A stretch of DNA of 64,000 bases from Ichthyophis bannanicus (taxonomy: Eukaryota; Chordata; Amphibia; Gymnophiona; Ichthyophiidae): NCBI GenBank assembly GCA_033557465.1, contig CM066033.1, forward strand, positions 12,339,080 to 12,403,079, written 5' to 3'. Positions 23,061-34,349 of the stretch are shown here, piece by piece. How positions within the stretch are numbered: the first letter of the stretch is position 1; every line of letters begins with the position of its first letter. A model generated the notes under the pieces. The model did not search any database. It was not told the DNA's origin and saw only the letters and a program-made list of their open reading frames with translations. The translations under genes were made by a program, and so were the position numbers.

Positions 23061-24907
23061 ATGGAAAAACCAGCCACTGGTTTTAAAAAATGTTCAAAAT
23101 GTGGCGGTACAATTTCTGTCACTGACACCCATGACTGGTGTCTTAAATGTTTAGATCCTGACCATTGTCCAGCGGAGTGTCTCTCCTGCAGGAAGTTGAC
23201 CAAAAGAAGTCTTCAGAATCGAGCAAATCAACTCGGTGTCCTGTTTGCATCAGACTCGATGTTTGTAGCATTGATGTCCTCCAGGGATTCTACTTCTTCC
23301 CAGGGATCTCAGGTAACTAAGCATAAGTCTAAGACTAGCCAGTCCTCAAAGGGTAGATCTCCCTCTAAGCATCAAGATGCCTCTGGTGTTGCCCTCGAGG
23401 ACACTTCACCGGCAAAACTGCCCTGGCGGGAGTCTTCGAGCTCCAAAGCATTATCGGGGCTCCAGGATGTTCCTGAGGCTTCTACCTTGATGGAACTACT
23501 GGTGCCATGCTCGGGGGTTATGGTATGCTTCCCCCGATGCCGAGTTTGGAATCACCCTCTAGCATGGGGGATCAGGTACCGACTCGTTTCGGTACCGACC
23601 TCGAGTGCTACTGACGCCATCTGCTTCAGGAGAATCCGTTGCTTTATCCTTTTGAGTCTTCCGATTCCGATGACTCAGATGATTCCACCGGTACCAGAGC
23701 TGAACTTTTACAAGATTCAACTCATCCTCCTCAGCGCAGAATGTCCCCTTCTGAGGACATGTCTTTTCATGATTTTGTACGTGATATGGCAAAGGGGCTT
23801 GCCATTACAGTAGTACCAGAAAAGGAGCCTAGAGCAGAAGAATTGAGAATTCTGCAATACCCTTTGGCTCCAAAGGAAGCAGCTATGCTTCCTATACATC
23901 AGATATTACATGATTTGATGTTAAGGATGTGGGAAACTCCTTTAACAGTATCTCCACATTCTAGACGTCTTGACACTATGTATCGAGTGCCACCTTGTCC
24001 TGGTTTTCAAAAGACTCAGTTACCACATCATTCTATGGTGGTGGAGTCGGCCATGAGACGGATAAGAGTGCTAAAAGACACTCTTGTAATCCACCAGGTC
24101 GTGAGTCTAGAACACTGGATGCCTATTAGCAAGAATCAGTTCCTATATATTGTACATGGGAATGTTTCTTAGAGCTTTTCAACCCTTTCCTTCAAGAGGA
24201 TAAACGTACAGATTATTTGACTTTAGTCAAACATGCTCAGAATGTCTCTAAGTTCATGAATCGTGCTACCTTTGACTGTTTTGAGTGTATTAGCAGAACT
24301 TCTGCTATTTCTATAGGAGCACGTCGCATTGCCTGGCTCCAAGCTTCAGACTTGGAAGAATGGGTGCAAGATAAGCTGGGAAACATTCCTTGCACAGGAG
24401 AAAATCTCTTTGGCAAGGATTGGCAATCCAAAACTAATCAAATTGACACTGACAGTACAACTTTGAATAGATTGTCAAAGGCTACAGCTAACCCAGCTAA
24501 GAAAAAGTTTCTTGCAATGCAATGCATGCTGTTGAGTCAGTCCTGACTCCTGGTGACCCAGAAGCTCCTGGGTTTTCTTGGCAGTGTTGCTGGAAGTAGA
24601 TTGCCAGGCCTTTCTTCTGAGGCAATGGAGGGTTAAGTGATTTGCCCAAGGTCACAAGGAGTGCTAGTGGGAATTGAACCCTGGTTGTTTGGTTACCAAA
24701 CCAGTCCTCTAACCACTAGGCTACTCCTCCACTCTGTTTTTTTTTTTTTCTTAAGAAACCTTTTTTCTCTAAAAAGAAAAAGTTCTATCTATCTTCCACC
24801 CAGCAAGCACATGTTCCCCAAAAGGGGCAACAGCAAACTAGACAGAGAAAGCCAAAGGCTCAGCAGGCTCAACAAGCTCAACAGGCCCAGCCTCCTCAGG
24901 GTTTTTG
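23061..24907 (+). pseudogene. DIRS gag-like pseudogene
   Basis: Starts at ATG 23061 with a zinc-ribbon-like N-terminus (CSKCGG ... CLKC ... CPAECLSC), the same position and type as in the intact DIRS gag at 59226. A Ser/Lys-rich linker follows. The frame then changes near 23640 (acidic SSDSDDSDDS stretch, LAP2-alpha-like helical region with LMLRMWETPL) and again near 24190 (ARRIAWLQASDLEEWVQDKL). After the SINE, a Lys-rich and QQAQQAQ-rich C-terminus ends with a stop at 24905-24907. At least two frameshifts. Confidence 0.72.
24541..24738 (-). mobile_element. tRNA-headed SINE inside DIRS gag
   Basis: On the minus strand it starts GGAGGAGTAGCCTAGTGGTTAG (A box) with GGTTCAATTCCC (B box) and CTTGGGCAAATCACTTAACC, and ends in a different tail from the SINE at 7131 (CCAGGAGTCAGGACTGACTC). 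It shares the head but not the 3' tail, so it is a second SINE subfamily. Confidence 0.8.
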
Positions 24908-24954
24908 ACTGTTGTCTAGAGAACTTAGTCATTCTTCCTGTTCTAAGCCCAGAA

Positions 24955-25148
24955 CCTCTGAATATTCCAGGCCGTATCTGCCATTTTGCCAAAAGATGGC
25001 AACAGATCACATCAGAAAACTGGACTGTCCATAGTAAGTCTGGGATACAAGCTTCATTTCCTCAGCTTGCCCCCACCTACACTAATAAAACAGTTCAACT
25101 CTCAACCACTGGTCACAGACCTACTGTGGCAAGAGGTCAGCGCATTGT
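24955..25148 (+). pseudogene. DIRS reverse transcriptase, N-terminal remnant
   Basis: Encodes GRICHFAKRWQQITSENWTV, then after a frame change GYKLHFLSLPPPTLIKQF, equivalent to the W..MTSDQWVL block at the start of the DIRS RT near 60800. Truncated at the CR1 junction near 25148. Confidence 0.72.
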
Positions 25149-25149
25149 T

Positions 25150-25530
25150 TACGTCATCAGAATATAGGAAGACTAGGGGACATGCAATAAAGCTACAGGG
25201 TAAACTATTTAAAATAAATAACAGAAAATATTTTTTCACTCAACGTGTAATCAAACTCTGGAATTTGTTACCGGAGGATGTAGTAAAGGCTGTTAGTGTA
25301 GCTGGGTTTAAAAAAGGTTTGGACAAGTTCCTGGAGGAAAGGTCCATAAACCATTATTAAAAAGGGATCCAGGAAATCACTGCTTGACCCAATACAAGCA
25401 TTGCGGAGCCTGTGTCTTTTGAGGGAACTGCTAGGTACGTATGACCTAGATTGGCCACCGTTGGAAACAGGATACTGGGCTTGATGGACCTTGGTCTGAC
25501 CCAGTATGGCATATCTTATGTTCTTATCAG
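25150..25530 (+). mobile_element. CR1 LINE 3' end
   Basis: Carries the ORF2 C-terminus (KLWNLLPEDVVKAV ... FKKGLDKFLEE, stop at ~25358) and the CR1 3' UTR with CTGGGCTTGATGGACCTTGGTCTGACCCAG, ending in the TTATGTTCTTAT tail. An inverted copy of the UTR lies at 33794-34020. Confidence 0.88.
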
Positions 25531-25546
25531 CATGCTTGGAGGTAAT

Positions 25547-25795
25547 TTACTTGGCTTCATTGAAACCGTCAGGTAGATTTCTTGCTAGGAAAGCCACAAT
25601 GAAGCTAATATGAGCCAGAACCCCCAGGTATCCCAGGACACAGTAAAATGCAACTATTGACCCTTCTTTACATTCAATTAGCATTGTTCCAGTCTCTGAC
25701 TGCATATTACAATAGGGAAATGGGGGAGCAGTGACCAATCAGCCAAAACACAGAACAGCTTAAGAAGGGAACTAGAAAGGACAATGATCACCTCA
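25547..25795 (-). pseudogene. Vomeronasal type-2 receptor (family C GPCR) fragment
   Basis: Minus strand encodes [32 protein letters not shown] and [19 protein letters not shown]: extracellular loop 2, TM5 and the intracellular loop leading to TM6 of a V2R/calcium-sensing-type receptor. A hydrophobic TM4-like stretch (LLKLFCVL) lies just upstream in another frame, so there is a frameshift near 25745. A stop follows FNEAK directly at 25547-25549. V2Rs are pheromone receptors of the vomeronasal organ and are numerous in amphibians. The piece is sandwiched between CR1 fragments and is a relic. The family assignment is confident. Confidence 0.82.
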
Positions 25796-25922
25796 CTCGT
25801 TATTCCCATTTCTAGGTCACTTATGAATATGTTAAACAGCAGCGGACCCAACACAGATCCCTGGGGTACTCCACTCTTCACCTTTCTCCACTGAGGAAAT
25901 TGGCCATTTAGTCCTACTCTTT
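25796..25922 (-). pseudogene. CR1 RT fragment, part 1 (interrupted)
   Basis: Minus strand reads [20 protein letters not shown] and [13 protein letters not shown]1 RT motif 4. The upstream part of the same reading resumes at 30204 beyond the TIR element. Confidence 0.85.
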
Positions 25923-26105
25923 GGGGCATGTTTACTAAACATTCCTAACGTGCGGGGCCGTGCTAGTGTGCCTGTGCCATATAAGGAGTGGGCGGTTCAG
26001 GCAGAAAATAGAAAAAAAACGGTAGTAAGCAACCGGACGTGTGTGCGTCGCGCTAATGTGCGGGGGTCGACATTAGCGCGTGGAAAGGCAAAGTGGCGCG
26101 CTGCT

Positions 26106-26172
26106 GAGTATACAAAACAACAGAGCCGTGGTACAGCGGTGAAGACACTGACCAATGGTGCAGGGGCCATGG
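26106..26172 (+). repeat. tRNA-like module 1 inside the TIR element
   Basis: GAGCCGTGGTACAGCGGTGAAG followed ~20 bases later by CATGGGTTCAATCCCC, resembling Pol III A and B boxes. It shares ACTGACCAATGGTGCAGGG with module 2. Confidence 0.55.
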
Positions 26173-26383
26173 GTTCAATCCCCCAGTGTGTGCAACGACA
26201 AAGGTCAGCTGAGGCAGTAACTGTAATGATTAATATTGTTTTAGGAGGCAAATTAATTTGGAACGGCATAAGGCGGCGCACAGTTATTTTTGGGCAGCAG
26301 AAGGCGGCGCACTGGTCCCCTTGGGCGGCAGAAGGCGGCGCGCTGATAGGCACAAGGCAGCGCGCTGATGCACAAGCACAGGA

Positions 26384-26450
26384 ACAGAGCCACAGCACAA
26401 TGGTTAAAACACTGACCAATGGTGCAGGGATCAGGGGTTCAACTCCTCAC
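26384..26450 (+). repeat. tRNA-like module 2 inside the TIR element
   Basis: GAGCCACAGCACAATGGTTAAAA then GGGGTTCAACTCCTC. Same layout and middle sequence as module 1, 278 bases downstream. Confidence 0.55.
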
Positions 26451-26827
26451 AATGCCCAGTGAAAAATGCCTGCTGAGGCAGTATGTATTATGTTGTGGAG
26501 TGCTGTAGGAGGCTGTATAATTTTATTTTGTTATCACTACTAGCAAATGCACTCTCCCAGCATGTTAACATACGGCGGCCCATAAGGCACATGTTACAGT
26601 GCACTGTTCACCAAGGCACCCTTGAATGACCCCTATAGGGCAGCATGTATGTTGCGACACAGGATAATGTATAGTGCACCCTATAGGGATGGCAACCATA
26701 AGGTGGCCTACAGGGCGCCCTATGAAGCACCCTCAGAGGCACCTAATGGGTATAGTAAGCTGAGGGTGGTCTTGCCGGCATAGACATATGTACAGTAAAT
26801 AAAAATAAAGCTGTGGACAGCCCTACC

Positions 26828-26905
26828 AAAGGGCCCCACTGTGGGTTTGAACCCATGACCTCTGGCTGCACAGGCAGTGATGTAACCATTGCGCTACAGC
26901 TCCAT
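26828..26905 (-). repeat. tRNA-like module 3 inside the TIR element
   Basis: On the minus strand GGAGCTGTAGCGCAATGGTTAC and GGTCATGGGTTCAAACCCAC: a good A-box/B-box pair with T-arm-like pairing. Opposite orientation to modules 1 and 2. Confidence 0.6.
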
Positions 26906-28854
26906 AGCTGTAAGCAGGCCCCTGGCTGGCTGCAGATAGCCTACACGTCACCTCACAGACAGTCTGCTGGTGTCAACAGGATAGGGTTAGGCCACCCGTA
27001 CCCATGATGCACTGCACATGCAAATTAGCTGTCCGCAGATGGACACAAGATGGGGAATGCACCCCCACAGCACCTTGGCCCTGTTGGGGGAAGTGACCGG
27101 GTGCACCCACACAGCACCTTGGCCTAGTAGGGGGCACTGACCGGGTGTTTTACTGGCACAGAGTAGCCACACACCGTTACATTGTGCGGGTACTGTGCTC
27201 ACCCTGAGTGTGCAATGAGGTGGCCAGGACCAGGTCAACAACACCTGCCATGGCCGATGGAGGTCAAACGGGCGTTCCAAAGCAGTGTTAATGTGTAAGA
27301 TAGCTAGTTTCTGCACAAACACCATGGATATCCCTGTCTGCCGCCATCAGGCACCCCCCCAGTGGCAAACATGGTCCCCATCAAGGGATCCACACTCTAC
27401 CTCCCTGCAAAGGTGGCAGTAGAGGGCAACATCAACCCCAGTTTTGCTGAGGAACACCACCACCACCACCCCCCCCGGGCAGGCAGCTCCATACACAGCC
27501 ATAACACAATAGCAGACAGACATAAGCCCAGGGTATGGTAAGCTGCACTCCACCACCAGATATTCGCCTGCAGCAAGCCAACAGCCACTGCACCCTGCAA
27601 GCCATTATAGCAAGACATTTACCAGCCACAGTCAGTCTGCTGGTTAGTCCATAGTGCATGTTCCCAATGGAGATGCATGCACCCAGAACTGGGCTGTCTG
27701 CATACACAGCAAGCAGATAGATCAGTGACTGGGCCCCAAAGAAAAACCCATATCTATCACATGAGAGAACTACAATACAGCACTATGGGGGGGCCTAGCC
27801 ATGCTGTGGTCACTGCACAGTCAGGGTGAGCGTGATCCCCCAGAAGGACATGCTTTGGCCACCCTGTCTGTGTAGGTGGTGGCCGGACACTACAATATCC
27901 CAGCCAATGTCCCTGCCAGGGCCCTATGCCCAGTGCAGATGCATCCTGGCCACGCCACCCTGCCCTGGCTATACCCATGGTACCTTGCACCTCATTATGC
28001 ACATTGACTGGCCAATACTGGCAACAGTGCTGGCAGTGCGGGCTGTTGAAGGGGCTTGCAGCCAACACCCACTGTATAGACAGACACACACTTCCACACC
28101 TCTGCCATCATGGTGCTACGATTGAGGGGGTAAGTAGCCTTGCCCACCAAACCGGTCCTGAGCACGGCAAGGCATGGATATGGTACGCATTACAGCTGGT
28201 GGTCACTCCCCAGGGTAGTAAGCACCGTCAGAGGCCAGGCCTGGAGCATGCCCCGCAAACACCTAACAGATTGTTTGGATGGGGTCAACTAGCAGTATGT
28301 ACGTAACGTATGGATAACTGCCTGCCTGTGCTCCTAGCAAACGTCTCCGAGCTGTGTACCGTATACCTCAGGTGTAGGGTGACATTGGTAAGTTATGCAA
28401 GTGCTCGTTTTGGGTGCTGCATGCACGGTCCAATGTTCTGCCTTTCCAGGAGACATTCGCCAATGGGGCCTGTGGGTGTGGGTGTGTCTGCCCTTGATGG
28501 CTGCTGCTTTACGGCACAGATTCCCAACTCCAGTCCAGGTTTGCATCACACTGTTCGGGTTTTCCTGCTATCCCTCATGAATATGCATGGGCTACATCTA
28601 CATGCCATGGGGGTGGTGCATAGATATACAGCACAGGCATTTGTATGAGTGTCAGCATGGAACCTGACTGGTGTGTGGCCCACCAGGACTGCATTTGGGT
28701 GATTCTGCTCTAGGTACTGCCCCTGTTCATGGTGTCTGTGCTCAGTGGGGTAAAAGATAGATGTCTTACCATTGCATATGTCCCCGCCATGAAAGGTGTG
28801 TCCTTACTATCACTGTTTAGTTGTGGGAAAAATATGTGGGCAGGATTGGCAGTA

Positions 28855-28937
28855 GCCCCAGCTGGGCTTTGAACCTGTGATCTTCTGTTCTTGTATGCAC
28901 TGTCTGTGTGCACTGCACCACTGTGTAGCCACAGATT
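28855..28937 (-). repeat. tRNA-like module 4 inside the TIR element
   Basis: On the minus strand GTGGCTACACAGTGGTGCAG, then CACAGGTTCAAAGCCCAGCTGGGG. Related to module 5, sharing the CCCAGCTGGGG end. Confidence 0.55.
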
Positions 28938-29293
28938 GGTTGGATTCCCTGGACTGTCCATGACTGTGGATCCGGCAGGACCTGTCTGTTGCAGTGGACT
29001 GTGCCAGCCTGCACATGGCTAGGCCTCTGTCTTCTGTGGTTAGCAGCCACTGCCCCCTGCACCACATGTACTTGTCCGCCAACATGCTGGCATGAACTTC
29101 TCTCAGAAAAAGCAGTTGACCTGATTGCAATGTGGCAGTATGGGACTGCATTTGGGGGACTTGGCTGTAGGTAATGCCCATTGTTGTGGTGTGTGTGCGG
29201 TGTTGGGTAAAATATGGGTGTTTTCCCCATGCATACAGGGGTGTCTGCGCTATCTTTATTTAGTGGTGGGTAAATATGGGGACTGGGCTGGCA

Positions 29294-29378
29294 GGTGCCC
29301 CAGCTGGGTTTTGAACCTCTGCCCTCTGGTCCTAGAGGTAATGACTCTGTCCACTGTACCACACTTTGGCCACAGAGA
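29294..29378 (-). repeat. tRNA-like module 5 inside the TIR element
   Basis: On the minus strand GTGGCCAAAGTGTGGTACAGTGG, then GAGGTTCAAAACCCAGCTGGGG. With module 4 it sits about 440 bases apart in a local duplication. Confidence 0.55.
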
Positions 29379-30203
29379 CAGTGCAGCCCCTGGAGGCAGT
29401 AAGCCTGGCAGGATGGAGTCACAAACCCTGCTCTACGCAATTCTACTGTGGGCATATGCACCCTGTCTGGTGACAAACGTGCACATAAACCCCGGAAATG
29501 ACCACGGGAAATGTGGGACAAAATATCACCACGCTGGGCAACAGTGATATTAATGGGCAACCATAGCAAACACTCCCAGGAAAGCTCCAAAACGTGGAAA
29601 TGTTTTTTGGAAGAGTCTCCTCTCAGTAGACCCTTCCAAAATTCATTTCTTTTTTCTGGAGCTTTGCTGGGTGTGATTTCTGTATTTGCCCATCACTATA
29701 ACTGTTCCCCAGCTGAATTACTATTTTTAATAGTTCTGTTGTGGTCATTTTCTATTTTTATTTTCACTTTTGTGCTGTGCACATGTATCACACTGCTCAC
29801 GTTTTGCTGGTTTCCCCGGTTTTCCTGTACATTGCTGACGGAAATGGTTTCTCTTCCCTTTAAATGCTTTCTAACCGCGAGTGTTTCACTCGCGGTAGTT
29901 TTTACATGCAAATTCGGGCCCGATACTGTGCGGGGAGCCTCTCCCCTCCCACTCTCCACCCATTGACCCCGTCCCTCCGCCCCTCCGGAGCCTTCCTCCG
30001 CCCTCCTTTCGCCGTTCCACGCCTCTATCGGACATTTGCGGGCCCGCACTTGTACGGGGCCCGTTAGTGAGCCGCGTACCTGTGCGGGGGTGACACGCAC
30101 GTGTGCGGGGCGTTTAAACGCGTTTCTGCGCGTTTCAGTGCCGCGTTGCCGTGCGCTATTTTGCGGCGCGCTATTTTGCGGATTTTAGTAAACATGCCCC
30201 TTT

Positions 30204-30290
30204 GTTTTCTATTTTTTAACCAGTTCCTGATCCACAATATTACATTGCCTCCTATCCTATGACTTTTTAATTTTACCAAGAGTCACTGAT
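30204..30290 (-). pseudogene. CR1 RT fragment, part 2
   Basis: Minus strand encodes a short ILWIRNWLKNRKQ-type block that normally directly precedes [11 protein letters not shown], the sequence on the far side of the TIR element. The fit of the two parts fixes the empty site. Confidence 0.75.
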
Positions 30291-30844
30291 GAGGCTGAGG
30301 GTGAGGAGGCAATGAAAGGCTTGTGGCATCCTTCCCACTCTCTATTGCCCCTTGCACCTGTGAGATGCTCTTTATCTTGGCACTGCCAGTAATGACTTTC
30401 TTCTACCTTCTCACCAGTTAGCACACTAATAACACCTTTAACAAGTAAATTTTCAATATCTCATAATTTAGATACAAATCCTAATCATGTAGATTCCTCA
30501 GATTATATATCTGCAAAGACCATCTCCACACACTTTTCAGCAGGGAATATGGTGCCCCTACTGCTAGGCCGAGTTGCCTTCACCTGTTCCCCCACCCTGC
30601 ACCATGTAAACTTCCCTTTGCATCTCTGTGGAGATGCCACTGAGCACCCGTTCTTTCACTGTTGCACGAGACGCTGCAGCTTTGTCTACTCTTCTTGTAA
30701 AGACATCTCTCTTCAGCTGCATCATGGACTAAAGCAGCCCCTCAGCATACCCTAGAAATGACCTGTATCTTACTGCACACTTGCATCACTCCTGTTTTCT
30801 CTTTTCCTCCTTTCTTTCCTTTCATGGTCATTTAATTTTTCTAA
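30291..30844. other. Unassigned spacer
   Basis: No convincing ORF or repeat recognised. A Cys-rich 68-codon ORF at 30549-30755 has no identifiable family. Confidence 0.4.
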
Positions 30845-31410
30845 ACATACGCTTCCTAGCAACAGAACCCAACAAGTCAGATGCGACCAAAGGAAATCAA
30901 CGCAGTTCACCATACACTGGCTACCGATAACTGCATGGGCAAGATTCAAAACAACTTTAAACATATTCAAAATCATACATCAATGCTCAGCGAATATCCT
31001 GCACAAGGCATTAACCAGAGAAACAACCAACAGACCTAGATGAGATAATGACAATAACAGACTCCGCACTCCCACTGGATACCAGAAGACAAAACAGGCT
31101 ACCTCCAAAAGAGCTATCTCCCTCTCAGCACCAGCTCTTTGGAATTCCCTCCCAGATGAATTAAGAGCCCTGAACGACATCAAGGACTTCCGCAAAGCCC
31201 TCAAAACCCTCCTGTTCACAGAATACTATGAGCAAGTAACATAGAGAACCTATGCCCCACCGACACACAAGGGAGAACTAGGAACCAAGTGACTAAAGTC
31301 TATTTGTAGCTTCCCCCCCTTTTTCGTTCAAAGTAGATCCACTGTGTTGTCAACCACTTTGGTTGAAGGATAAAGTGGTATACAAAACTAATTAAATAAA
31401 TAAATAAAAA
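30845..31410 (+). mobile_element. L2 LINE 3' end with (AAAT)n tail
   Basis: Decayed RT C-terminus: HWLPITAWARFKT-type block near 30920, LWNSLPDELRAL and FRKALKTLLF near 31140-31215. The 3' UTR ends CAACCACTTTGGTTGAAGGA and TAAATAAATAAAT. Confidence 0.82.
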
Positions 31411-31424
31411 TTATCATATATTCA

Positions 31425-31925
31425 GATTGGATTCCCAGCTCTTGTGGGCAGGGACTGCCCTGTACCACCCACCAGGCCTGTGATGCCCTGGAGTGCTGTC
31501 ACCCTAAGCATTCTGCCTCTGATACTAGTCATGGAGTACCCAGTTACACAACCTCACACTCTTCAACATACCGGGGAAAGAGGGAATGGGTATGTCAAAC
31601 TAATGCTCCTAATACAATTGATTTCAAGTTCTGGCAGGAAGGAATTGTCTGTCTTTTAGTGCCCTGTGAAACCCAGGACTATCCTGCCCTAGAGCACCAT
31701 CTCCCCAAGTGTGCTGTCTCAGATATTGTCACCAAGGTCATCCACCCGGCTTGGCATAGACCCTGCAGTGCCCAGTTACCATCCCTCCATGATCACACTC
31801 TTCAGCAGCCTGGGAGAGGGGGAATGTATTTGTCCTCCTAATCTTCCTATCAGAATGGATCCTCAGTTTTTCAGGGCATGGACTGCCTGTCTTTTAGCAG
31901 CTCGTGACACCTCACAAGCCAAAAG
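31425..31925 (+). repeat. Degenerate ~200-235-bp tandem repeat, about 2.4 units
   Basis: Three starts share GGCAGGGACTGCC / AGGAATTGTCTGTCTTTTAG / CATGGACTGCCTGTCTTTTAG at ~31447, ~31637 and ~31877. Downstream CACACTCTTCA and GAGAGGGGGAATG blocks recur in the first two units. Confidence 0.6.
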
Positions 31926-33289
31926 TGAGATTGAAGGCTAAAGAGTGAGATCTTTCAAACAGTGCATCTGGGGTATAAGTCTAGAAAGATATCTGAAAGG
32001 CATTTCTACAGTTCACAGACCAGTATACCATGTAAATGCGTTAGGTGGGGATATTCGATGCTCTTACATAGTTAGTGCCACTGAACATCCCCATCTAAGT
32101 CCCCTATGTGTCCCGGTGCTATCCTATTAGCATCAGTGCGTGTTGGGGGTGTTCTGGGGCAGAGCAGAGGTGGAGAATGGCACTAAACAGGCAGCAGCAA
32201 TATTGGATGCTGCCCTGTTAGCAATCTGCACCTTAAAGATAGGCGAGGAAAACCTTCACCTAAGATGCCGGAGCTAACCAGCAACATCCAATATCGCTGT
32301 CGAACGTTTATGTTTGGTGGCTTCTGGCTTTTGCGGCGATCAGCAGATATTCAATGTCATCGTCAGAGCACTGAATAACCAGTTTAGAGATTGACTGGGA
32401 GGGCATTGCACTGAGGGGGCACATAGCCCTTCGAAGATCCGGACAGCTGAAAATCGAGCCCTAAGTGTACAGTATTACACAGCCACAACACCACTCCGAA
32501 GCTTAAAACAAGGAGGCAGAAACACTCTATGCCCTTCAAACGGTTTATTTTCTCAGTCTTATTTTTTGGGGGCTTTCAATTAGCAAGCTACAACAACCCT
32601 CCTCATAGAACTAACAAATTTTCAAATATAATTTATTGCCCAACTCAATTTTTATAGGTATCTATTGATGATTTTTCTGCAAAAAGTCTGAAACCTTACA
32701 GGAGATCCCACAAAGTAGTGCATCAGCCCCTGAGCTAGATTTTTAGCTAAACTTTTCCTGGAAATTCCATCCACACATACAGTATAACTGTCCTAAATCT
32801 TTCTGCACAGGTATTGCACTTCTAGATTTAACTGGATACTCAGACACACGTTTCATTAGATCTATGCAGGAAATCAAGAGTCCAGAGTTGTGCACATATC
32901 ACATCCCAAGAAGCAGCCATATATCACAATTTCTTTCAGGGACAAAATCACACAACTGGAAACTCTTACGAACAGAAAATGGAATAAAGAGTGTAATCAG
33001 CTGGCTATCAGGCAATGTGTAATCTGATTGTAGTGGCAGAGAAAAAGTTTAAAAATGCCTGGCAATGCTTTTAAAAGCAGGGCAGATTCGGCCTGAATTT
33101 GTGCTGTAGGAAGGCAGGGGGAGCTTGCTTTCTGGCTGCCCAGGTTTTGCCATAGCATCAAGGTGATGCTGAGGGGCCAAATAAAAAGGAAAAAGAGGTT
33201 GAATGAAAATAAAAAAACCAGACTGGCAGTCACATTAAAAATAAATTTGCAGGGTCTTTTCTATAGAGTACGTGCAGCTTTCTTCAAAA
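31926..33289. other. Unassigned spacer
   Basis: No gene or clear element. A possible transposon edge (ATCGAGCCCTAAG) lies at ~32453. The rest is AT-rich. Confidence 0.4.
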
Positions 33290-33793
33290 CTCTACAAAGT
33301 TTCTCCTTGTCCTTGGGACCCTCCCATGATGGGACCCTCCCATGTTTATCACCAAACAACAGATCACTAAACAACAGTTGGTATTTCAAGGTCTGCTCAA
33401 GGTCAGCTCATCAGCTGATGACAGGGCCCCCCACCCCCCCCTGCCTGTGGTGTGTTCATAGCCTTTCCATTTCCTGGAGCTCCATCTCTTGGCTCTTCTG
33501 TTATCTTCAGGGCTCAGAGTATGCTTCCTGGTTGGCCTGTATTTGGTTGGCCTGTATTTCTCCTGTATTTCTCTGGGCCTATACACTTTGCACATTCCCG
33601 TCCAAAGTGTCTAGTTCCCCAGGCCTCTCTCATACAAGGCCACAAAATACTCTGCGTTCGCTAGCCCACATGGCGTGTCTTTCTTGTGCCAATCAAAAGT
33701 TACCGTGTATATTTTCAGGCAGGTAAGGGCAGGCAGTTAAGGGTGCAATCATACAAAGCAAACCTATAGAGGCAGGCCTGAAATCCACACTTA
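33290..33793 (-). mobile_element. Partial second copy of the LTR-like repeat
   Basis: Inverted match to 18640-19060: shared blocks include GTGTGGATTTCAGGCCTGC, ATACAGGCCAACCAGGAAGC and CAACTGTTGTTTAGTG. It lacks the TATA/poly(A) part and contains a short local duplication of TTGGTTGGCCTGTATTT. Confidence 0.65.
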
Positions 33794-34020
33794 AGAATAT
33801 AAGAACATAAGATATGCCATACTGGGTCAGACCAAGGTCCATCAAGCCCAGTATTCTGTTTCCAACAGTGGCCCAATCTAGGTCATATGTACCTAGCAGT
33901 TTCCCCAAGAGACACAAGTTCCACAATGCTTGTACTGGGTCAAGCATTGATATCTTCGGTCACTTCTTAATATCCCTTCATTCCATAGAGATATAATTAT
34001 TCCTGTAAAATGAAACAAGA
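33794..34020 (-). mobile_element. CR1 3' UTR fragment
   Basis: Reverse complement of the CR1 UTR at 25360-25530, beginning with the ATATAAGAACATAAG tail and the CCATACTGGGTCAGACCAAG block. Confidence 0.85.
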
Positions 34021-34092
34021 TATTTACAAGGAAACCTTAGAAAAGCGTACCACCAGCACCTTAGCACTCTTTAAGTGGCTGATGGGCAGGAT

Positions 34093-34345
34093 GTTTTATT
34101 TATTTATTTATTTATTTATTTAACAGTATTTCTAAACCGCCTTATCTTAAATAATCAAGGTGGTATCACAGCAAGCAATCAGGTAAAGTGTGTGTGTTGT
34201 ACATGCAGTGAGGATAAAACTTAGTTGTGTGAGGGATGTGTTGGGTGCTTGATTTGTTTTGAGCTATATACAGGGTGGGCTATTTACAGTGGTGCTAGAA
34301 TCATATTTTATATATATTCAGTTGTTTTGGGAGGATTGGAGTGCT
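34093..34345 (-). mobile_element. L2-type 3' tail
   Basis: (TTTA)n then AACAGTATTTCTAAACCGCC, the inverted L2/SINE-type 3' end, interrupting the dispersed repeat found intact at 15640-15800. Confidence 0.6.
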
Positions 34346-34349
34346 GTTA

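Larger units (their letters stand above)
22760..25148 (+). mobile_element. Decayed DIRS retrotransposon (5' UTR, gag, start of RT)
   Basis: A DIRS-type gag and the N-terminus of its RT in order, interrupted by a SINE at 24541-24738 and cut off by a CR1 tail at 25150. No tyrosine recombinase or terminal repeats remain. It is a different, older lineage from the DIRS at 58 kb. Confidence 0.75.
25923..30200. mobile_element. 4,278-bp TIR DNA transposon, no transposase seen
   Basis: Perfect 17-bp terminal inverted repeats (GGGGCATGTTTACTAAA at 25923-25939, complement at 30184-30200), flanked by TTT on both sides (25920-25922, 30201-30203), inserted into an antisense CR1 whose reading continues across. 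Both subterminal regions are CpG-rich with GCGCG words (25960-26110, 30060-30180). A 3-bp target duplication and G-rich ends fit PIF/Harbinger loosely, but the family's usual target is TWA. The interior has only short ORFs, several tRNA-like modules, and a local duplication at 27055-27145 (CACAGCACCTTGGCC twice). It is a non-autonomous element of unusual size. Confidence 0.82.

Noticed and set aside
26106..29378. tRNA genes
   Set aside because: A/B-box-like words are present, but no complete cloverleaf with acceptor stem could be folded by eye; better described as tRNA-like repeat modules.
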